DNA of 64,000 nt from Novosphingobium sp. (GCA_004211435.1 SECS01000016.1:1-64000), one strand, 5' to 3'; positions 43,206-52,496 are shown, counted from the first letter of the stretch. The notes: generated from the letters alone by a model not told the origin. Program-made: numbers and translations.

Positions 43206-44237
43206 CTAGATCAGCCGCGAAGCATTCGCGTCGAGTTCCAGGAAATAGCGCGCCATGGCATCGGCGGCGCGGTCGGTGAGGACGAGGAAGGCACGTCGCC
43301 GGTCGGTGTCGTCCTCGACTCGTTCGATCAGGCCCGCTTCGGTGAGTTGGCCGATCCAGCGCAGCGCGGTGGTCGGCGGCACGCAGGAAGCGATGCACAG
43401 CGAGGTGACCGAGACCCGCTTGTGTTCGACCCGCGCGGCGGTGAGGTCGAGCAGCATGTCCCAGGCGGGATCGGCGAAGAGTTCACCGTCGAAGAACCGC
43501 CCTCGAAGCTGGCGCTGGCGCAGGATTCGGCGCAGCAGCCGCGGATCGGGCAGAGGCGGTCGCGTCTGGCGAGTAGCGCGCGCGCCCTCGTCCTCGGCTG
43601 AGGGCGCGATCGGACCGCCAATCGGATTCGCCGGAGGATGGGCGAAATCGCGCTTGAACGCCTCGAAGCGGAAAGCACTGTCGGGGCCATGGCCATGCGT
43701 CGGGCCGCTCAGCCGGTCGAGCCGCTCGGCGATCTGCGCGACCTGCTCGGTCAGGCGCAGCAACATGAGCCGATCGGTTTCCGTCAATTCGCGCAATCGC
43801 AGTTGCGGGACTTTGGCGAGCACCCGGCCAAGCGCGATCACGCGCTCGGCCCGGCTGGGATCGACGAGAAATTGCGGGTTCGACTGGTCCATGCATGCGA
43901 ACACGTCGTCGAGCGCCTCGACCGTGGTCGAGACCACGAGTTGGGCGCCGCTGTTCGCCGCGCGCAGATCGAGCCGCGCCAGCGCAGCAAGCATGCTGCC
44001 GTCGATCACCGGACAATCGAGCAACACGACTTCACCCAAAGGCCGCGCTTCGCCCTCAAGCAGGCTCGCGATCCCGTCGGTCCGCATGATGCGGAAGCCG
44101 GCGGACTGAGCATCGTCGCGCATCTCGTCGCGCAGATGCACACGATCGGCAAAGACCGAAAGGCCGAGCGGCAGCCCGGCGGCGTCGCTCGCGCCGCTGT
44201 CGCGCACCGACGAATAGGCGAAATGGGCTTGCGGCAT
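43206..44237 (-). CDS. Receiver-like/MarR-type winged-helix regulator
   Basis: 343 aa. Residues about 25-145 form an alpha/beta region resembling a degenerate response-regulator receiver (VVLLDCPVIDGSMLAALARL, with strands and helices alternating). The C-terminal part (about 225-335) is a MarR-like winged helix with RVSVTSLCIASCVPPTTALRWIGQLTEAGLIERVEDDTDRRRAFLVLTD. I associate this two-part design with sphingomonads, but its targets are not clear to me. The upstream region has GAAC-N7-GAAC (44265-44279). The 200 bases downstream, before tRNA-Val, hold only a small hairpin. Confidence 0.75.
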   Translation of the reverse strand: MPQAHFAYSSVRDSGASDAAGLPLGLSVFADRVHLRDEMRDDAQSAGFRIMRTDGIASLLEGEARPLGEVVLLDCPVIDGSMLAALARLDLRAANSGAQLVVSTTVEALDDVFACMDQSNPQFLVDPSRAERVIALGRVLAKVPQLRLRELTETDRLMLLRLTEQVAQIAERLDRLSGPTHGHGPDSAFRFEAFKRDFAHPPANPIGGPIAPSAEDEGARATRQTRPPLPDPRLLRRILRQRQLRGRFFDGELFADPAWDMLLDLTAARVEHKRVSVTSLCIASCVPPTTALRWIGQLTEAGLIERVEDDTDRRRAFLVLTDRAADAMARYFLELDANASRLI

Positions 44238-44264
44238 GAGGTTCCGACTCCGATTCCGAATTCA

Positions 44265-44279
44265 GAACGAGAGTAGAAC
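44265..44279 (-). promoter_or_regulatory. LexA/SOS-box-like GTTC-N7-GTTC
   Basis: On the minus strand this reads GTTCTACTCTCGTTC, flanked by TT before and TG after, matching the alphaproteobacterial SOS consensus GTTC-N7-GTTC. It lies 28 bases upstream of the regulator ATG at 44237, where a repressor would block a promoter. The chance expectation is about two matches per 64 kb counting both strands. Confidence 0.4.
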
Positions 44280-44315
44280 AAAGGGGGGTTAAGTCAAGAA
44301 TGGAGGCTTAGCATA

Positions 44316-45296
44316 TCACAGCCAGCCGCTCAGCTCGCGTCGAACCAGACTTTCGAGCATGGCCATGCCCGCGTCCGTGACGTTCAGACAGTCGAGCGTG
44401 GCATAGTCGCTGCCCCCCGCGGCAAGGAACTGCTCACGCCCGCGAATCGCCAGTTCCTCGCGCGTTTCCAGGCAATCGGCCGAGAAGCCCGGCGCGACCA
44501 CCGCAAGCCGCCGGGTGCCCTTGACCGCCTCGGCCGCAAGCACGACGTCGGTCGCGGGCTCGAGCCACTTGGCGCGGCCAAACCGTGACTGGAAACTGGT
44601 CTCGATCCGCAGGTCCTTGCGCGCCAGCCCCTCGCCCAGCAGCCGCGCGGTCTCGAGGCACTGGGAATAGTAAGGATCACCCAGCGTGTGCGTGCGCTCG
44701 GGCATACCGTGAAAACTCAGCAGCAGTACCTCGGGCGCGAAAGGCAGCGCGGCGAGCTGACGCTCGATATCGGCCTTGAGCGCGGCGATATGCGCAGGGT
44801 CGTCATAGTAGGCGGGCAGCGTCCGGATCGCCGGCTGCCAGCGCAGCTTCCCCAGTGCCGCCCCGACCGCGTCCATCGCCGAGGCTGTCGTCGCCCCCGA
44901 ATACTGGGGGTATAGCGGTGCGATGAGGATGCGACCGCAGCCCTCGGCCTGGAGCTTGTCCAGCTCTGCGGCGATGCTCGGATTGCCGTAACGCATGGCC
45001 CAGCACACCGTGGCCTCGGCCCCAAGGCGCGCCTGCAGGCCCTCGGCCTGAGCGCGAGTGATCGCCGCGAGCGGCGAGCCTTCCTCGGTCCAGACCAAGC
45101 CATAGGCATGGGCCGACTTCTTCGGCCGCGTGTTGAGGATCACTCCGCGCAGGATTGGCTGCCAGACCAGCGGCGGGATCTCCACGACGCGGCGGTCCGA
45201 GAGGAATTCGGCCAGATAGCGGCGCACGGCCTGCGGCGTCGGCGCGTCGGGCGTGCCGAGATTGACCAGCAGGACGCCGATCCGGTGTGCGGTCAC
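44316..45296 (-). CDS. hemH: Ferrochelatase
   Basis: 326 aa from a GTG at 45296; GGAGGA lies ten bases upstream, inside the previous gene's last codons. It inserts Fe2+ into protoporphyrin IX in the last step of haem synthesis. Conserved features include VNLGTPDAP near the N-terminus, YPQYSGATTAS (129-139), the metal-site H196 in SFHGMPERT and E277 in SADCLETREEL. It is directly downstream of the molybdopterin hydroxylase gene (two-base gap) and forms a unit with that gene and mrp, all metal-cofactor functions. Confidence 0.95.
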   Translation of the reverse strand: MTAHRIGVLLVNLGTPDAPTPQAVRRYLAEFLSDRRVVEIPPLVWQPILRGVILNTRPKKSAHAYGLVWTEEGSPLAAITRAQAEGLQARLGAEATVCWAMRYGNPSIAAELDKLQAEGCGRILIAPLYPQYSGATTASAMDAVGAALGKLRWQPAIRTLPAYYDDPAHIAALKADIERQLAALPFAPEVLLLSFHGMPERTHTLGDPYYSQCLETARLLGEGLARKDLRIETSFQSRFGRAKWLEPATDVVLAAEAVKGTRRLAVVAPGFSADCLETREELAIRGREQFLAAGGSDYATLDCLNVTDAGMAMLESLVRRELSGWL

Positions 45297-45298
45297 GC

Positions 45299-47536
45299 TC
45301 AAATCTCCTCCGACAGCAGCGGCAGTTTGCGAAAGCGCAGCCCCGTGGCCGAGAACAGCGCGTTCGACAAGGCCGGTGCCGCGACGGCAACACCGAGTTC
45401 GCCCGGGTCGGCCGCGGGCGCGTCGCTGTCGACGAAGGTCACGCGGATCTCGGGGCAGTCGGCCAGCAAAGGCAGCGAGAGCTCGGCGAGCCGGCCACTC
45501 GTGGGCAGGCCATCGGCATAGCCCGTGCTTGATCCGAGCGCGAGACCGATGCCGAAGACCAGTCCGCCCTCGATCTGTTGACGGGCGATGTCGACGTTGA
45601 TCACCCGACCGATGTCGACGACCGCATCGATCCGGTCGACCCGGACACCTTCCGCGTCCCGCCTTGCGGTGGCGACCACGGCGATGCGACCGTCGCCGAT
45701 GGCATGGCAAGCCACGCCCTGCCCGCTCGCCTCGACACCCCCGCCCCATTCGGCCTGCTGGGCGACGCGCTGGAGGCAGTGGATCAGCCGCGGATCGTGC
45801 CCGAGCATGGCGATGCGAAACGACAGCGGTTCCTGCCGCGTGTGATGCGCTAGCTCGTCGACGAAGCTCTCGTTGAAGAAGGCCGTATAGCCATGGGCAT
45901 TGCCGCGCATGCGCCCCGTGGGCAGGTCGATCGTCGCCGGGGCATGTTCGACAACCATGTTCGCCACGCGATAGGGCGGGATCGCGCCTTCGACCGCGAG
46001 GGCATCGCCCTCGCCGGCACTGGCCTTGATCGCAGCGCGATCGCCCATGCCATCGAACAGCCGGCGGCCGAATTCGTGCGCGGTCGCGGGCAGCGCCAGC
46101 CGCGCCTTCCAGCCGACCACGGCATTGGCGGCATCGGTCCGTGCTGCGAGCACCGCGGTCACCGGCGTGCGCGGCGGACCGGCGACGGCCTCCTGCCAGC
46201 GTGACCAGATCAGTTGCACGGGCCGACCGACGGCCTTGGCGATCACCGCAGCCTCGATCGCATGGTCGTGTTCGAGCCGGCGATCGAAGCTGCCACCCGC
46301 GGGCATCGGATAGAGCACACAGTCGCGTAGCGAGACCCCTGCCGCTTTGGCGGCGGCGCGGCGCATTGCCTCGGGCGCCTGGCTCGCGACCCAGAGCTCG
46401 AGCCGGCCTTCGGCGAACCGCGCGGTGGCGCTGGCGGTCTCGAGCGTGGCGTGAAGCGCCGGGGCGACGTCGTAGCGCCGCGCCAGCGAGAACTTGCGCT
46501 TGAGCGTGCTCGGATCGCCGCGTTCGAGCAGGGTCGTGGCCTCGCCCTTGCGCAGCGCCTCGTCGAGTGCGCTCTCGATCCGACCGCTGTCGGCGCGCTT
46601 CTTGGCGATGAAATTCGGCGCGATCTCGGCGAGCGCGCGCTCGGCCGCCCACCAGGTGTCGGCCACGGCCGCGAGCCAGCGCTTGCCTCTGACGAACTCG
46701 ATCACCCCCGGCAGCCCCGCCGCGCGCTTGCGATCGTAGGAGGCGAGTTCGGTCTCGCCGATCGGCCCGTGGCGGATCGCGGCGAAGACCATGTTCGGCA
46801 AGCGCACGTCGCCCGCAAAGCGATGGCTGCCGTCGACCTTCGAGGGGAGGTCGAGCCGCGGAAAACGCAAGGCGCTGACCTGCACTTCCTTGGCCGGGCT
46901 TGTCCGCAGCACGGGCGCGTCGGGCGGATCGAAGTCCGCAGCCGCCGCTGCCAGCGCGCCAAACGGCAGGCGTCGCTTGCCCTGGACGACGAAACCGTTC
47001 TGCGTATCGCAGCCGCTCGCATCGACGCCCCACTTTTCCGCCGCCGCCTGGATCAGCAGCGAGCGCGCGCTCGCCGCCGCAACCCGCGCCGGATATTCGT
47101 AGGCGGCAAGCGAAGTGCCGTCGGCGGTGACGGTGAAGACGTTGTCCTGCGCCCAGTGCCGCGTGATCGGACTGCCGACGCTGGCGATCCGCGGAAACAG
47201 CGGCATCCACAGCTCGGCCCAGCGCGAAGCCAGCGGCAGGTTGATGTAGAGCGGGCTCGGCGGTGCGGGCTCTATCGCCACCTGGCGCCAGTCGGCACCG
47301 AGCTCGACCGCGACGATCTGGGCGATCAGCGTGCCGATGCCCTGGCCCATCTCGAGCTGCGGCACGGCGACCGTGACGACGCCATCCTTGCCGATGCGCA
47401 GCCAGGCGTCGAAGCCGACCTCGCCCGCTTCGGGCGCGAGCGGCGGCTCGTAATGGCGCGGGCGCAACGCATAGCCGATCGCCAGCCCGCCGCCGGCCAA
47501 GGCCCCGATCAGGATGCCACGGCGGGTGACGGCCAT
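45299..47536 (-). CDS. Xanthine-oxidase family molybdopterin-binding subunit (isoquinoline 1-oxidoreductase beta-like)
   Basis: 745 aa from the ATG at 47536, one base after the mrp stop. The N-terminus AVTRRGILIGALAGGG is a twin-arginine signal, as in IorB-like periplasmic enzymes. Mo-cofactor regions include VPQLEMGQGIGTLIAQIVAVELGADW (about 45-70), MRGNAHGYTAFFNESFVDELAHHT, and the C-terminal GELGVAVAAPALSNALFSATG with the active-site Glu region. The usual partner, a small [2Fe-2S] subunit, is not encoded next to it. XdhC- and MocA-like maturation genes lie at 30401-31953. Confidence 0.87.
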   Translation of the reverse strand: MAVTRRGILIGALAGGGLAIGYALRPRHYEPPLAPEAGEVGFDAWLRIGKDGVVTVAVPQLEMGQGIGTLIAQIVAVELGADWRQVAIEPAPPSPLYINLPLASRWAELWMPLFPRIASVGSPITRHWAQDNVFTVTADGTSLAAYEYPARVAAASARSLLIQAAAEKWGVDASGCDTQNGFVVQGKRRLPFGALAAAAADFDPPDAPVLRTSPAKEVQVSALRFPRLDLPSKVDGSHRFAGDVRLPNMVFAAIRHGPIGETELASYDRKRAAGLPGVIEFVRGKRWLAAVADTWWAAERALAEIAPNFIAKKRADSGRIESALDEALRKGEATTLLERGDPSTLKRKFSLARRYDVAPALHATLETASATARFAEGRLELWVASQAPEAMRRAAAKAAGVSLRDCVLYPMPAGGSFDRRLEHDHAIEAAVIAKAVGRPVQLIWSRWQEAVAGPPRTPVTAVLAARTDAANAVVGWKARLALPATAHEFGRRLFDGMGDRAAIKASAGEGDALAVEGAIPPYRVANMVVEHAPATIDLPTGRMRGNAHGYTAFFNESFVDELAHHTRQEPLSFRIAMLGHDPRLIHCLQRVAQQAEWGGGVEASGQGVACHAIGDGRIAVVATARRDAEGVRVDRIDAVVDIGRVINVDIARQQIEGGLVFGIGLALGSSTGYADGLPTSGRLAELSLPLLADCPEIRVTFVDSDAPAADPGELGVAVAAPALSNALFSATGLRFRKLPLLSEEI

Positions 47537-47537
47537 G

Positions 47538-48521
47538 TCAGGCCTTTTGATCATCCAGCCAGGTCGCCACCTGCCGCGCGATCGACGCGAAGGCCTCAGC
47601 CTGCGGCCCCTCGCCCGCGGCCGGCGGCTCGCCGGCATCGCTGGCCTTGCGAATCTCGAGGTCGAGCGGCACGCGGCCGAGGAAAGCGTGCCCCATCGAC
47701 CTGGCGGCCGCCTCGGCGCCGCCCTGGCCGAAGGGATCGCTGATCTCGCCGCAATGCGGGCAGGCATAGCCGGCCATGTTCTCGACCATGCCGATCACTG
47801 GCACTTCGCTCTGCTCGAACAGCTGAATCGCACGCGTCGCGTCCATCAGCGCCAGGTCCTGCGGGGTCGAGACGATCACCGCGCCGGCCGGCTTGAAGCG
47901 CTGGAGCATGGTCAGCTGGACGTCGCCCGTGCCCGGCGGCAGGTCGAGCAGCAACACCTCGGCGTCGCCCCAGTCGGCATCGACGAGCTGCGACAGGGCA
48001 TTGCCCGCCATCGGTCCGCGCCAGGCGATCGCCTGCCCCGGCTCGATGATGTGGCCCATCGACAGCACGGGCACGCCCCAAGGGCTCTGCACGGGTACGA
48101 GCTTCTTGTCGCGCGCGGTCGGCTTCTGGCCCTCGGTGGCGAGCAGGCGCGGCTGCGAGGGGCCGTAGATGTCGGCATCCACGAGCCCGACCTTCTTGCC
48201 GAGGCGCGCGAGGGCCACGGCGAGGTTGGCCGACAGCGTCGATTTGCCGACGCCGCCCTTGCCCGATCCGACCGCGATCAACCGGCGCTGCGGTTTCTCC
48301 GCACGGTCCGCGGTCATTGCCACGCGCACTTCGCCGACCCCGTCCTGCCCGCGCAACGCGCCCTTGACCGCGATCTCGAGTTTGTCGCGCTCGAGCCGGT
48401 CGAGCCCGGCGACGTCGAGCACCAGGGTCGCGACGCCGTCGGCCAGCCGCAGCGACTGCAGCCTTTCCCGCGCCAGGGGCGGCAAGGCCGCTTGCAAAGC
48501 GCTGTGGTCGTCGCCGCTCAT
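47538..48521 (-). CDS. mrp: Mrp/ApbC Fe-S cluster carrier ATPase
   Basis: 327 aa. An N-terminal MIP18/DUF59-type domain (about 1-75) precedes the P-loop ATPase with deviant Walker A SGKGGVGKST (86-95), and the cluster-binding CPHC is at 254-257. It delivers Fe-S clusters to apo-enzymes in the cytoplasm. Clients encoded here could include Edd. It is first gene of the minus-strand group mrp-hydroxylase-hemH and is divergent from hflK, with a 108-base intergenic region. Confidence 0.93.
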   Translation of the reverse strand: MSGDDHSALQAALPPLARERLQSLRLADGVATLVLDVAGLDRLERDKLEIAVKGALRGQDGVGEVRVAMTADRAEKPQRRLIAVGSGKGGVGKSTLSANLAVALARLGKKVGLVDADIYGPSQPRLLATEGQKPTARDKKLVPVQSPWGVPVLSMGHIIEPGQAIAWRGPMAGNALSQLVDADWGDAEVLLLDLPPGTGDVQLTMLQRFKPAGAVIVSTPQDLALMDATRAIQLFEQSEVPVIGMVENMAGYACPHCGEISDPFGQGGAEAAARSMGHAFLGRVPLDLEIRKASDAGEPPAAGEGPQAEAFASIARQVATWLDDQKA

Positions 48522-48629
48522 CGTTCGTCCCTACTGCGAAACACTATGTCACACGCCCATAGGGCGTCTGGGGCGGAAAAAGCAAAGGCAGGCACTGTTT
48601 TTGTCGCGAATGCTTCCTATAAGTGCCGC

Positions 48630-49820
48630 ATGACAACGAACGGAAGTGCCCCAAGATCCGGGCTCATGCGCGGCGTTCTGGCCATGGCTGGACGTCGCAG
48701 CCCCTGGGGCGGCGGGGACAAAGACGACGATCAGAGCGGTGGAGAGGCCGAGGGAGGCAGCGACAGCGAAGGGGGTTCCGACCCGTCGCGCGGACCGCGC
48801 AACCCCTGGCTGCCACCGAGCGGTGGCGAGACGCCGCCACGGCGCTCGCCCTCGATCGACGACATATTCCGTTCCAAGGACCGTCGGCGCCCCGGCGGAG
48901 GCGGCGGTGGTGGCGGCATGCCGCGCCTGCCGCAGCGCCCCGACGGCAAGAGCTGGTTCCCGCTGATCGCCGGCGGCATCGCGCTGATCTGGCTCGGCTT
49001 CTCGACCGTGCATATGGTCGGCCCCAAAGAGCAGGGCATCGTCACCACCGGCGGCAAGTATTCGCGCACGATCAGCCCGGGCGTCTCGCTGACGCTGCCC
49101 TGGCCGATCGAGAACGTGACCGTGACCGACGTCACCTCGATCAACCGCTTCACCATCCCCGAAGGCGAAGGCGAGAAGCTGATGCTGACGAGCGACCAGA
49201 ACCTGGTCGACCTGTCCTATCTCGTGCGCTGGAACATCAAGAACCTGAAGCTCTACTCGTTCCAGCTCGCCGATCCCGACCAGACCGTGCGCGAGGTCGC
49301 CGAAGCGGCGATGCGCGCCTCGGTCGCCGAAGTGTCGCTGCGCGATGCCATGGGCGGCGCCGGCCGCGCCACGATCGAACAGAACGTGCGCGATCGCATG
49401 CAGGCCGTGCTCGACGCCTACCGCGCTGGCGTGGTCATCCAGGGCGTGGAGATCAAGAAGGCCGATCCGCCGACCAAGGTCGTGCCCGCCTTCCAGCAGG
49501 TCACCGCCGCGCAGCAGGACGCGCAGCGCGATCTGTCCAATGCCCAGGCCTGGGCGCAGCAGCTCACCGCCCGCGCGCAAGGTGACGCCGCCGCCTTCGA
49601 CAAGGTCTACGAGCAGTACAAGCTTTCGCCCGAGGTGACCAAGCGCCGCATGTATTACGAGACCATGGAGCGCGTGCTCGGTAGCAACGACAAGGTCGTC
49701 GTCGAGGCCAATGGCGTAACGCCGTACCTGCCGCTGCCCGAACTGCGCCGGAAGGCGGCCACCGCCACCGAGGCACCGGCAGTCACGCCGGTCGCCCCGG
49801 CATCGCAGGGAGGCCAGTGA
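48630..49820 (+). CDS. hflK: FtsH protease modulator HflK
   Basis: 396 aa from the ATG at 48630; ATGs at 48666 and 48684 are possible alternatives, since none has a strong ribosome site. A Gly/Asp/Ser-rich cytoplasmic tail (about 20-105, with RNPWLPPSGG and a run of Gly) precedes a single membrane anchor (109-127) and the SPFH domain (about 130-320). It assembles with HflC into a periplasm-facing cage that restrains FtsH. Its TGA shares one base with the hflC ATG. Confidence 0.93.
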   Translation: MTTNGSAPRSGLMRGVLAMAGRRSPWGGGDKDDDQSGGEAEGGSDSEGGSDPSRGPRNPWLPPSGGETPPRRSPSIDDIFRSKDRRRPGGGGGGGGMPRLPQRPDGKSWFPLIAGGIALIWLGFSTVHMVGPKEQGIVTTGGKYSRTISPGVSLTLPWPIENVTVTDVTSINRFTIPEGEGEKLMLTSDQNLVDLSYLVRWNIKNLKLYSFQLADPDQTVREVAEAAMRASVAEVSLRDAMGGAGRATIEQNVRDRMQAVLDAYRAGVVIQGVEIKKADPPTKVVPAFQQVTAAQQDAQRDLSNAQAWAQQLTARAQGDAAAFDKVYEQYKLSPEVTKRRMYYETMERVLGSNDKVVVEANGVTPYLPLPELRRKAATATEAPAVTPVAPASQGGQ

Positions 49821-50665
49821 TGAACTTCGCGAACCTCTGGGAAGACCACAAGGCCAGCCTGACCGTGATCATCGTCGCGCTGATCGCGCTCGCCTCGAGT
49901 GTGATCGTCGTGCCCGAGACCGAACAGGCCGTCGTCATCCGCTTCGGCCAGCCCGAGCGCGTGATCAACCGCTTCCGCCCCAACGTCGATTTCGGCGAAA
50001 CGGGTGCGGGCCTGTCGTTCCGCATCCCGATCGCCGAGCGGGTGGTGCGCATCGACAAGCGCGTCCTCGCCGTCGACATGGAGCGCCAGCAGGTGCTCTC
50101 GAGCGAGCAGCAGCGGCTCGAGGTCGATGCCTATGCGCGGTTCCGCATCATCGACCCGGTCAAGATGGTCCGCACCGCCGGCACCACGGAGCGCGTGGCC
50201 GAGCAGCTCCAGCCGATCCTCAGTTCGGTGCTGCGCCAGGAACTGGGCAAGCGCACGTTCCAGTCGCTGCTCACCGCCGACCGCGGCCTGGCGATGGTCC
50301 AGATCCGCAAAGGTCTCGACCGCGAGGCGCGCGAATACGGTGCCCAGGTGATCGACGTGCGGATCAAGCGCGCCGATCTGCCCGAGGGCGCGCTCGAAAG
50401 CGCCTTCTCGCGCATGCAGGCTGCGCGCGAGCAGGAAGCCACGACGATCCGCGCCCAGGGCCAGAAGAACGCGCAGATCCTGCGTGCCCAGGCCGAAGCC
50501 GACGCGGCGAAGACCTATGCCGAAAGCTTCGGCAAGGATCCGGCTTTCTACGATTTCTATCGTGCGATGCAGTCTTACGACTATACCTTCTCCAACGGAC
50601 AAGGTGCGACGACGATCCTGCTGTCGCCGGACAACGAATATCTGAAGCAGTTCAAGGGTCGCTAG
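49820..50665 (+). CDS. hflC: FtsH protease modulator HflC
   Basis: 281 aa from the ATG at 49820, overlapping the hflK stop (TGATG) with GGGAGG upstream. An N-terminal membrane anchor (about 15-33, LTVIIVALIALASSVIVV) is followed by the SPFH domain and the long C-terminal helix (EQEATTIRAQGQKNAQILRAQAEADAAKTYAESFGKDPAFYDFYRAM) typical of HflC. It is partner of HflK in the inner membrane. The degP gene follows 150 bases later. Confidence 0.95.
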   Translation: MNFANLWEDHKASLTVIIVALIALASSVIVVPETEQAVVIRFGQPERVINRFRPNVDFGETGAGLSFRIPIAERVVRIDKRVLAVDMERQQVLSSEQQRLEVDAYARFRIIDPVKMVRTAGTTERVAEQLQPILSSVLRQELGKRTFQSLLTADRGLAMVQIRKGLDREAREYGAQVIDVRIKRADLPEGALESAFSRMQAAREQEATTIRAQGQKNAQILRAQAEADAAKTYAESFGKDPAFYDFYRAMQSYDYTFSNGQGATTILLSPDNEYLKQFKGR

Positions 50666-50816
50666 GAACAGGCGCCAGGAACCGATATCGGCCTCGCGCG
50701 CTCAAACCTTTCGACCTTTAAAGCCGCCATTCAAACTGGGTTAAGCCAACCGGGCCTGAATTCGCGGTGCTAAGACGAGGTGGCCCTGCCGCCGGAGACA
50801 AAGGAAACTGAAGGAC

Positions 50817-52376
50817 GTGAAGCCCGTGCGATACGCCTATGGAGTCACCACTGCGCTGCTGCTCGGCGGCGCCGCCATCTCGCTCGCAACCGGCATTCCC
50901 GCCGGTGCGCAAGTCGCGCAGAACGACACCAGCCAAATGCAGAACGTCGTTCCGCGGGCCGGCGCTCCCGCCAGCTTCGCCGATCTGACGCAGCAGCTCG
51001 CGCCGGCCGTGGTCAACATCTCGACCCGCCAGCGCGTCCGCGTGGCCAACCAGAACCCCTTCGCGGGCACGCCGTTCGAAGATCTCTTCGGCGGCGGGGG
51101 CGCCGCACCCGGTGGTCGCGGCGGCCAGCCGCAGACGCGCGAAGCACAGTCGCTCGGTTCGGGCTTCATCATCTCGGCCGACGGCTATGTCGTGACCAAC
51201 AACCACGTCATCACCGCCGACGGTCAGGGCGAGGTGGAATCGATCACCGTGACCATGCCCGACGGCACCGAGTATCCGGCCAAGCTGATCGGCCGCGACC
51301 AGGCCTCGGACCTCGCGGTGCTCAAGATCACCACGCCCAAGGCCCTGCCTTTCGTGAAGTTCGGCGACAGCCGCTCGGCGCGTGTGGGTGACTGGGTGAT
51401 CGCCATCGGCAATCCCTTCGGCCTTGGCGGTACCGTGACCTCGGGCATCATCTCGGCCGTCTACCGCAACACCGGCTCTGGCTCGGCCTACGATCGCTAC
51501 CTGCAGACCGACGCCGCGATCAACCGCGGCAACTCGGGCGGCCCGATGTTCGACATGCGCGGCAACGTCATCGGCATCAACAACGCGATCTTCTCGCCCA
51601 CCGGCGGCTCGGTCGGCATCGGCTTCGCGATTCCCGCCGAGACCGCGGCGCCGATCGTCGAGCGCCTCAAGACCGGCCAGTCGATCGAGCGTGGCTACCT
51701 GGGCATCCGCATCCAGCCCGTCAACGAGGATCTCGCAGACTCGCTGGGTATCGCGCACAACAAGGGCGAATTCGTACAGGCGGTCGAGCCGGGCCAGGCC
51801 GCGGCCAATGCCGGCATCAAGCCCGGCGACGTCGTCGTCAAGGTCGACGGCAAGGACGTGACGCGCGACCAGACGCTGTCGTTCATCGTCGCCAATGTCG
51901 CGCCGGGCAAGCGCATCCCGGTCGAGCTGATCCGCGACGGCAAGCGCACGATCGTGACCGCCACGGTCGGCAAGCGCCCGAGCGAGGAAGAACTCGCGCA
52001 GAACACCTTCGACCAGGACCAGAGCCAGGACGAAGACCAGTTCAACAAGCCGCCGACCAAGCAGGGCCAGGGCGTGTCCGAGCAGGCACTCGGCCTTTCG
52101 GTCCTGCCGCTGACGCCGACGATCGCGCGCCAGCTCGCCGTGCCCGAGACGACCCGCGGCGTCGTGATCAATGCGGTCGATCCCTCGTCGGACGCGGGCA
52201 GCAAGGGCCTGCAGCGTGGCGACATCGTGCTCTCGGCCAATTACCAGGACGTCTCGACGCCGGCCGAACTCGAAGCCGCGATCAAGGCAGCGAAAACGCA
52301 GAGCCGCAACGCCGTGCTGCTGCGCATCCAGCGCCGCGGCCAGCCGGCGACCTACGTGCCGATCCGCATCCGGTAG
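50817..52376 (+). CDS. degP: Periplasmic serine protease/chaperone of the DegP/HtrA family
   Basis: 519 aa from a GTG at 50817 with AAGGA upstream. A signal peptide (about 8-32) is followed by a trypsin-like domain with triad H130 (TNNHVI), D165 (SDLAVL) and S240 (GNSGGP), then two PDZ domains (about 270-370 and 425-515). It degrades or refolds misfolded envelope proteins. The 151-base upstream region showed no convincing sigma-E or EcfG-type promoter. It has a strong terminator and is grouped with hflK-hflC. Confidence 0.95.
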   Translation: MKPVRYAYGVTTALLLGGAAISLATGIPAGAQVAQNDTSQMQNVVPRAGAPASFADLTQQLAPAVVNISTRQRVRVANQNPFAGTPFEDLFGGGGAAPGGRGGQPQTREAQSLGSGFIISADGYVVTNNHVITADGQGEVESITVTMPDGTEYPAKLIGRDQASDLAVLKITTPKALPFVKFGDSRSARVGDWVIAIGNPFGLGGTVTSGIISAVYRNTGSGSAYDRYLQTDAAINRGNSGGPMFDMRGNVIGINNAIFSPTGGSVGIGFAIPAETAAPIVERLKTGQSIERGYLGIRIQPVNEDLADSLGIAHNKGEFVQAVEPGQAAANAGIKPGDVVVKVDGKDVTRDQTLSFIVANVAPGKRIPVELIRDGKRTIVTATVGKRPSEEELAQNTFDQDQSQDEDQFNKPPTKQGQGVSEQALGLSVLPLTPTIARQLAVPETTRGVVINAVDPSSDAGSKGLQRGDIVLSANYQDVSTPAELEAAIKAAKTQSRNAVLLRIQRRGQPATYVPIRIR

Positions 52377-52403
52377 GCGGGAAGGAACTGTCCGCAAGAT
52401 GGT

Positions 52404-52437
52404 TGGGGGGGCTCGCAGCGATGCGCGCCCCCTTTGT
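52404..52437 (+). terminator. Rho-independent terminator of degP
   Basis: A G-run at 52405-52411 pairs with CCCCC (52428-52432); an inner CGCA/TGCG stem has a GCGA loop; TTT follows. The position, 28 bases after the stop, fits degP. Confidence 0.7.
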
Positions 52438-52496
52438 CGTATAGGGCGGAGCTTAGCCCGAGCCGAGGCTCAAACCCCGCTCCTTCCTCCCGCGTC

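Noticed and set aside
44316-47210. A 964-codon open frame joining hemH to upstream sequence
   Set aside because: Only the part from the GTG at 45296 encodes ferrochelatase; the rest is an out-of-frame shadow of the hydroxylase gene rich in Arg/Ala/Gly.
47514-48629. Long N-terminal extension of hflK
   Set aside because: It is antisense to mrp and lacks similarity to HflK; the known architecture begins at or after 48630.
50666-50816. Sigma-E or EcfG-type promoter before degP
   Set aside because: No GGAAC-N16-18-GTT or similar element with acceptable spacing was found.
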